Below, piece after piece: positions 58,791 to 64,000 of a stretch of DNA of 64,000 nucleotides. This stretch comes from Schistocephalus solidus. Taxonomy: Eukaryota > Platyhelminthes > Cestoda > Diphyllobothriidea > Diphyllobothriidae. The notes beneath the pieces are model-generated. The model was not told where the DNA came from. It did not search any database and saw nothing but the letters and a program-made list of their open reading frames with translations. The stretch covers positions 327,501 through 391,500 of the forward strand of contig WEDG01001498.1 in the NCBI GenBank assembly GCA_017591395.1, in the 5' to 3' direction. Made by a program: the position numbers and the translations under genes. How positions within the stretch are numbered: position 1 is the stretch's first letter; each line of letters opens with the position of its first letter.

Positions 58791-59035
58791 CGGACATACT
58801 TGTCCTGTAAGGCTCAATCGAGAGCCCGTACAAACAATCGCATAGCGACCAGTCATAATGTAAGAAGAGGTACCAACCAAAATATGGACGACTGCGATGG
58901 CCATTTATGGTTGGCAGCCATCCATGCCTAACCCCGAGTTTGCATTAGCCCGGAGATTCGAACCCATGTTCTTTGACCATCGATCGTTTCTTTTTAGGTT
59001 TAACGTTCTACAAATGAGTCACGGGCCCATTAGCT
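58791..59035 (-). repeat. tRNA-derived SINE, family A copy 2
   Basis: On the minus strand: GGGCCCGTGACTCATTTGTAGAAC (A-box region), GGTTCGAATCTCCGGGCT (T-arm and B box), then a body with CTCGGGGTTAGGCATGGATGGCTG and ATAAATGGCCATCGCAGTCGTCC that aligns with SINE A1. Confidence 0.65.
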
Positions 59036-59149
59036 TATCAGTTTCAAGTTTGGAGACAGGGTGGTGGAGTTATGTCCTGTAACTCACTATAGATCTCTCC
59101 CAGGAAGACTGGAATGACTGTTTCGGGCTTATTGGCCCTCTTCAGCCAA

Positions 59150-59310
59150 CCATAAGGCGAGTAAGCATACCGTAAATGACCTTCGGGCTCCAAAATGTTC
59201 AATGGCCAAGGAATTAGAACCCAGATTTCGATGTGAATGACTAAAAACCTCAGATAAGCCAGAAATTGCCATCTCAGTTTTATTGTGCTTTAACGGTGTT
59301 CCTCCCAGTT
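59150..59310 (+). repeat. SINE A-like remnant, plus strand
   Basis: CCTCAGATAAGCCAGAAATTGCCATCTCAGT and the following TTGTGCTTTAACGGTGTTCC align with the tail of SINE A1. The head is barely recognisable (GTTCAATGGCC near 59,198). Confidence 0.4.
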
Positions 59311-59463
59311 CACTATATCATCTACACTAAGCCCCACAAAAGCACTTTGTGCCGGTGGAACTGCTGGATAAAACATTCTGTCGGCGCGCTTTGCTAAACG
59401 GATAGACATTTCGAGCAAAGTTACTGGTTGACCTTAATATCAGCATAAAAGGCTGCAGTCTCT

Positions 59464-59466
<3 letters not shown>

Positions 59467-59508
<42 letters not shown>
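59467..59508. repeat. (TG)n microsatellite
   Basis: Twenty-one TG units at the start of the first monomer of the LINE upstream array. Confidence 0.95.
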
Positions 59509-59509
<1 letters not shown>

Positions 59510-60240
59510 CCCTAAATGGGCCACGTGGTAGATGCGTTGGACCAACACGGGGGCCACACTAGTGCATGGCATGCGTTTTTCGGGTTGCGCTCCCATAACA
59601 AATGCCGAACATGGGAGGTGTGGTGGCACGCCTAGTGGCGGCTAGGACTTAGGAGACCCGGCCGCGCCAGCCACCTGCGTCCTCTCCCGCCTCCGGTCTT
59701 CTTGACTCTGTCTTGACACCGGGCTTAGGTGGGGGAGGGGGAGAGAGTGCAGTAGATGCAGCGCAAGTCTACTATCACTTTAAACTAAATCACGCGCAAG
59801 TCACCGTCCCTGCTCCACTTTCCCATGGAGCATACGGTGGACATCGTCGGACTACGACGGTCGAACTGTCGTGTGTGCCTCTAAACGGGCCATGTGGTAG
59901 ATGAGTTGGACCAACACGGGGGCCACATTAAGGCACGGCAGGCGTTATTCGGGTTGCGCTCCCATAACAAATGCCGAACATGGAGGTGTGGTGGCAAGCC
60001 TAGGGGCGGCTAGGACTTAAGTGACCCGACCGCGCCAGCCACCTGCGTCCTCTCCTGCCTCCGGTCTTCTTGACTCTGTCTTCACACCGGGCTCAGGTGG
60101 GGGAGGAGGAGAGAGTGCGGTAGATGCAGCGCAAGTCTACTATCACTTTAAACTAAATCACGTGCAAGTCGCCGTCCCTGCTCAACTTTCCCATGAGCAT
60201 ACGGTGGACATCTTCGGACTACGACGGTCGAACTGTCGTC

Positions 60241-60261
60241 GTGTGTGTGTGTGTGTGTGTG
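60241..60261. repeat. (GT)n microsatellite
   Basis: Ten GT units between monomers 2 and 3. Confidence 0.95.
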
Positions 60262-60925
60262 GGGGGTATAGGGGTACTAGTTCCCCCTGTTGTGTGAAAT
60301 CCTGTTGCTTGTGTTTGGGGGGCCAGGTCGTGTACGTAGTACACGTAGACGAGGTCACCAGCAGCTGCGCCCGCTTCCCCATCGGACAACTGACCGGCTC
60401 GGACAGTGGCCTGATTGTGGGGTTTGGGAGAGAGTGAGGTCGAGAGCTCAGCGCATTTTCCTCACTATAAACAATCTAACGCGCTTGAAACTATCACGGT
60501 GCGCTAAAAGCCATGGCTTGGAAAGTTGCCAACTGACGGGATAACTCGGACCGCGTGGTCAGCCCAATGTGTGTTTTGTGTGGAGTGGCTGACTGGCGGA
60601 CTGAGAGTCAGGCTGCAATGGCTCCTTCTTAATGTGGCCTTTATGGCACTCCCACTCCGTGGGATCCGAGCCAGGTGTGGTGGCACGCCCAGGGCGGCTC
60701 CGGTCGCGCTAGCCACCTGCGCCCTCTCCCATCTCTGGTCTTCTTGACTCTGTCTTGACACCGGGCTCAGGTGGGGAGGAGGAGATAGTGCGGTAGCTGC
60801 AGCGCAAGGCTACAATCACTTTAAACTAAATTACGCGCAAGTCACTGTCCCGGCTCCACTTTCCCATGGTGCATACAGTGGACATCGTCGGACTACGACG
60901 GTCGAACTGTCGTGGGGTACTAGTA

Positions 60926-63900
60926 AGGGGTAGCACCACACAGATAGCATTTGGTCGATCCATTTGTCTCGTACAGGTGGTAAATGCTCCTGTGGCCGCC
61001 TCTAACTGGTACCCAACTCTCACCTGTGGCTACTCGAAGTTGGGTTCTTCCCAGCGGCCACACCCCGGGTAACCGTCACGACCGGCGGGCTAAACAAGGT
61101 GAAGGTCTCCGGTGTTGTGTGTGCCTCCACACCCGGTATGTCTGACTCCCGAACTTCCCACCTCCCCCCTCTCAAAAAGTCCTACGGTGGGGGCGACAGC
61201 AACCCCGTAGGCGGCCCAGACTAACTCGGGTCGTTCTCCCACTAAAACAAATCCGTGACCCAAAGTGGAGTTTGGCAGCCGTCTGGGATGTCCGAGCAGC
61301 CCTATTTAGGTTCAGCACTGCTTGCCTCCTCGCGGAGGAAGGGGCTAGAAAATGTGCCCTAAAAAAATGCTGGGTCTCACGTCTTCTGCAGCCGGCCGTG
61401 GCTCGCAGATCGCAAAATACGCGGTCGTAAAACTCAAACAAACAACAATACCCCCCGTCGCCATACTCTGCAGGTTGCTCGGGTGAGTCCACTCACACTA
61501 GCAGCCTGGAATGTTCGTTCCCTTTTAGACAATTCTAGGAGCAACCGGCCGGAACGTATGACGGCGCTAGTCGCTCGGAACTGGCGCACTACAAGGTGGA
61601 CATTGCTGCTCTCAGCGAGACCCGATTCTCTGAGCAGGGTACGCTGGAGGAGATGGGGGCCGGCTACACTTTCTTCTGCAGCGGCCGGCCAAAGGCAGAG
61701 CGACGCGACGCTGGTGTTGCCATTGCCATCCATAACGACATCGTGGGACGTCTGCCCTGTCTGCCGCAGGGTATCAATGATCGCCTGATGAGCCTCCGCC
61801 TGCCTGTTCGGGGAGACCAGTTCGCCACCATCATCAGCACCTACGCTCCCCCAATGACGAGCTCTGCTGCGGCGAAGGACAAATTCTATGAGGACCTGCA
61901 CGCCTTGCTGGTGACTATGCCGAAAGAGGACAAGTTAATTGTCCTTGGTGACTTCAACGCCCGCGTCGGGACGGACCACGCTGCCTGGCAGGGAGTACTG
62001 GGTCCCCACGGTCTCGGTAGCTGCAACGATAATGGCCTCCTTCTTCTGCGCACGTGTGCGGAACAACGTCTCCCGCTGACCAACACCTTCTTCCGCCTTC
62101 CGACGCGGGAGAAGGCCACGTGGATGCACACACGGTCGCGGCGCTGGCATCTGCTGAACTATGTTCTCGGCCGGAGGCGAGATCGACAGAACGTGCTGGT
62201 AACCAAGGCAATCCGCGATGCCGATGGTTGGACAGATCACTGCCTCGTATTCTCCCAGATGAGGCTCCGACTGTAACCCCGACGAAGGCCCCAAGGTAAG
62301 AGGCCACCATGTAAGTTAAATACTTATTTATTAAATTTGCCTGCTCACTGTTTTGATTTCAGCAACCAAATAACCGAGAAACTGGAGGACCTGCATGCTC
62401 CAGCTGATAACGCTACCGTGGAGACACTTTGGTGTCAACTGCGAAATGTCATCCAGTCCACCGCCCTCGATGTACTCGGACGCGCACACCGTTGACACCA
62501 GGACTGGTTTGACGACAATGACGCTGACATCAGCAACTTACTCGCGGAGAAGAATGGACTACACAAAGCCTACATGGACCTTCGGACTGACGCCACCAAA
62601 GCAGCCTTTTTCAGATGCCGGCGCCTTGTACAGCAACGGCTGCGGGAGATGTAGGATGCCTGGATGATCCGAAAGGCTGAGGAAATCCAGGGGTATGCGA
62701 ACCGCAATGAAATGAAAAACTTTTTCAAAGCCATCAAGGCCATCTACGGCCCGTGTATGAAGGGGTCCGCACCACTGCTCAGCTCTGACGGCACAACACT
62801 GCTGACAGAGAAATCGCAAATTCTGAAGCGCTGGGCCGAGCACTTCAGAAGTGTCCTTATTTGGTCATCAGTCATCTCCGATGCTGCCATTGACCGGCTC
62901 CCTCAAGTGGACACGAACAATGACCCGAATCTGCCGCCTTCCCTACCAGAAACCATCCAGGCCGTGCAGCAGATTTCCAGCGGTAAAGCACCGGGATCCG
63001 ACGCATTCCCACCGAGAGTCTACAAGCACGGTGGGCCGCGGCTGATGGCAGAACTCACAACACTCTTCCAGGAGATGTAGCGCCTAGGACAAGTTCCTCA
63101 GGATTTCAAAGACGCGATCATCGTCCATCTCTACAAACGGAAGGGCAACCGGCAAATCTGTGATAATCACAGAGGCATCTCGTTGCTCAACATCGCCGGG
63201 AAAATCTTCGCCCGTATCCTTCTCAATCGTCTCAACGGTCACCTAGACCAGGGCCTGCTGCCGGAAAGCCAATGTGGCTTCCGCCGACACCGCGGAACAA
63301 CCGATATGATCTTTGCCGCCCGCCACCTACAAGAGAAGTGTCAGGAGATGCGAACTCACCTATACACTACCGGCGTGGATCTAACGAAAGCCTTTGACTC
63401 GGTGAATCGTGACGGACTGTGGAAAGTCATGCAGAAATTCGGCTGTCCTGAGTGGTTCACGTACATGGTGCGTCAGCTTCATGACGGGATGACGGCGCGC
63501 GTCACTGACAACGGGACGGTATCCGAAGCATTCGCAGTGACCAACGGAGTGAAGCAGGGCTGCGTACTGCCCCCCACCCTCTTCACTCTCATGTTCTCGG
63601 CTATGCTGATGGACGCCTACCGTAATGAGCTACCTGGTATCCGCATCGCCTACAGAACTGACGGCACCTTCTCAACAGTCGGCGTATGCAGGCTCCAACG
63701 CGCGTGTCTACGACTACAGTCCATGACTTGCGCTTCACGGACGACTGTGCCCTTAACACCGTTACGGAGGAGGACATGCAAAGAAGCATGGACCTCTTTG
63801 CCGAAGACTGTGCCGATTTCGGATTAACAATCAGTACAGCCAAAACGGTTGTCATGCACCAGCCGCCACCCAGCGCGGAATACAATGCTCCTCGAATAAA

Positions 63901-64000
63901 TGTCAACGGTGCTCAACTTAAGAACGTGGAAACCTTCGCTTATCTAGGAAGCACGATATCGCGCAACACGAAAATCGATGACAAGGTTGCCCAACGGATC
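60926..64000 (+). mobile_element. Non-LTR retrotransposon (LINE), window-truncated
   Basis: A GC-rich element with an untranslated leader (60,926-61,480), an AP-type endonuclease and a reverse transcriptase. It continues past the window end. Copies of this type are often auto-annotated in flatworm genomes as craniofacial development protein 2-like; the clade (RTE-like or CR1-like) cannot be settled here. Base composition contrasts sharply with the AT-rich host DNA. Confidence 0.85.
61483..64000 (+). pseudogene. LINE endonuclease-reverse transcriptase, dead copy
   Basis: Endonuclease: LAAWNVRSLLDN at 61,495, a one-base frameshift near 61,578, then [25 protein letters not shown] (about 61,940-61,990) and [11 protein letters not shown] (about 62,218-62,250), the usual catalytic blocks (SETR, GDFNAR, TDH). 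RT: SSGKAPGSDAFP (about 62,980), CDNHRGISLLNIAGK (about 63,160-63,205), TTGVDLTKAFDSVNR (about 63,365-63,410), NGVKQGCVLPPTLF (about 63,545-63,585). Four in-frame stops lie at 62,274, 62,493, 62,652 and 63,078 with the frame otherwise open. A frameshift near 63,663 precedes the active site, which reads RFTDDCAL (about 63,731-63,754) rather than the usual FADD. It cannot make a full protein. Confidence 0.9.

Larger units (their letters stand above)
59467..60925 (+). repeat. GC-rich ~370-bp monomers upstream of LINE
   Basis: Monomer 1 (59,518-59,886) and monomer 2 (59,887-60,240) are nearly identical in order: GGTAGATG, TGGACCAACACGGGGGCCACA, CGGGTTGCGCTCCCATAACA, GTGACCCG/GAGACCCG, GCCACCTGCGTCCTCTCC, CACTTTAAACTAAATCACG, GGACTACGACGGTCGAACTG. 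A (GT)n tract precedes monomer 1 and follows monomer 2 (60,241-60,261). A third copy has an unrelated insert at 60,262-60,670, then the second half of the monomer (60,677-60,914). The array lies directly before the LINE and is probably its tandem 5' promoter region. Confidence 0.7.

Noticed and set aside
60021..60437. A 138-codon plus-strand frame
   Set aside because: It runs through monomer 2 and its (GT)n tract and is not conserved in monomer 1 or 3.
61434..62310. Long minus-strand frames opposite the LINE
   Set aside because: They are GC-rich antisense shadows of the endonuclease coding region.

Overview
The window looks like nuclear DNA of a flatworm, most likely a tapeworm. It is AT-rich and gene-poor, with spliced genes, a 10.4 kb intron, many Penelope-like element (PLE) remnants, tRNA-derived SINEs, and a GC-rich endonuclease/reverse-transcriptase LINE of a type I recall as very abundant in diphyllobothriidean cestodes. 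The species cannot be fixed from sequence alone.

Layout. 0.65-3.56 kb: a decayed PLE on the minus strand with an inverted copy of its own 3' part at its 5' side. 4.3-4.95 kb: a candidate solo LTR. 5-13 kb: no recognisable gene; one repeat end and degenerate TTAGGG-like blocks. 13.3-14.4 kb: a decayed plus-strand PLE. 15-33 kb: AT-rich and mostly featureless, except an inverted pair of a tRNA-headed repeat (18.3 and 22.1 kb) and a 75-bp tandem duplication. 33.3-45.7 kb, minus strand: a two-exon gene for a Methuselah-like seven-transmembrane receptor with a somatomedin-B-like head; its intron carries a SINE with an almost intact tRNA cloverleaf. 46.9-55.1 kb: a dense cluster of PLE fragments and SINEs, including a motif matching the minimal hammerhead ribozyme consensus at 47.4 kb and a PLE with 0.7-kb inverted arms. 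56.4-57.2 kb, plus strand: an intronless gene for a secreted or surface Ig-like protein with a TATA box and a tiny upstream ORF. 58.8-59.3 kb: SINE remnants. 59.5-64.0 kb: a dead LINE preceded by about 370-bp GC-rich monomers carrying (GT)n; it runs off the window.

Only two loci look like functional host genes (the receptor and the Ig-like protein). Everything else with recognisable coding content is retroelement-derived and disabled. The most interesting material is RNA-level: the hammerhead at 47,363-47,434, a covarying hairpin shared by two PLE 3' regions, and the repeated inverted-arm architecture of the PLEs.
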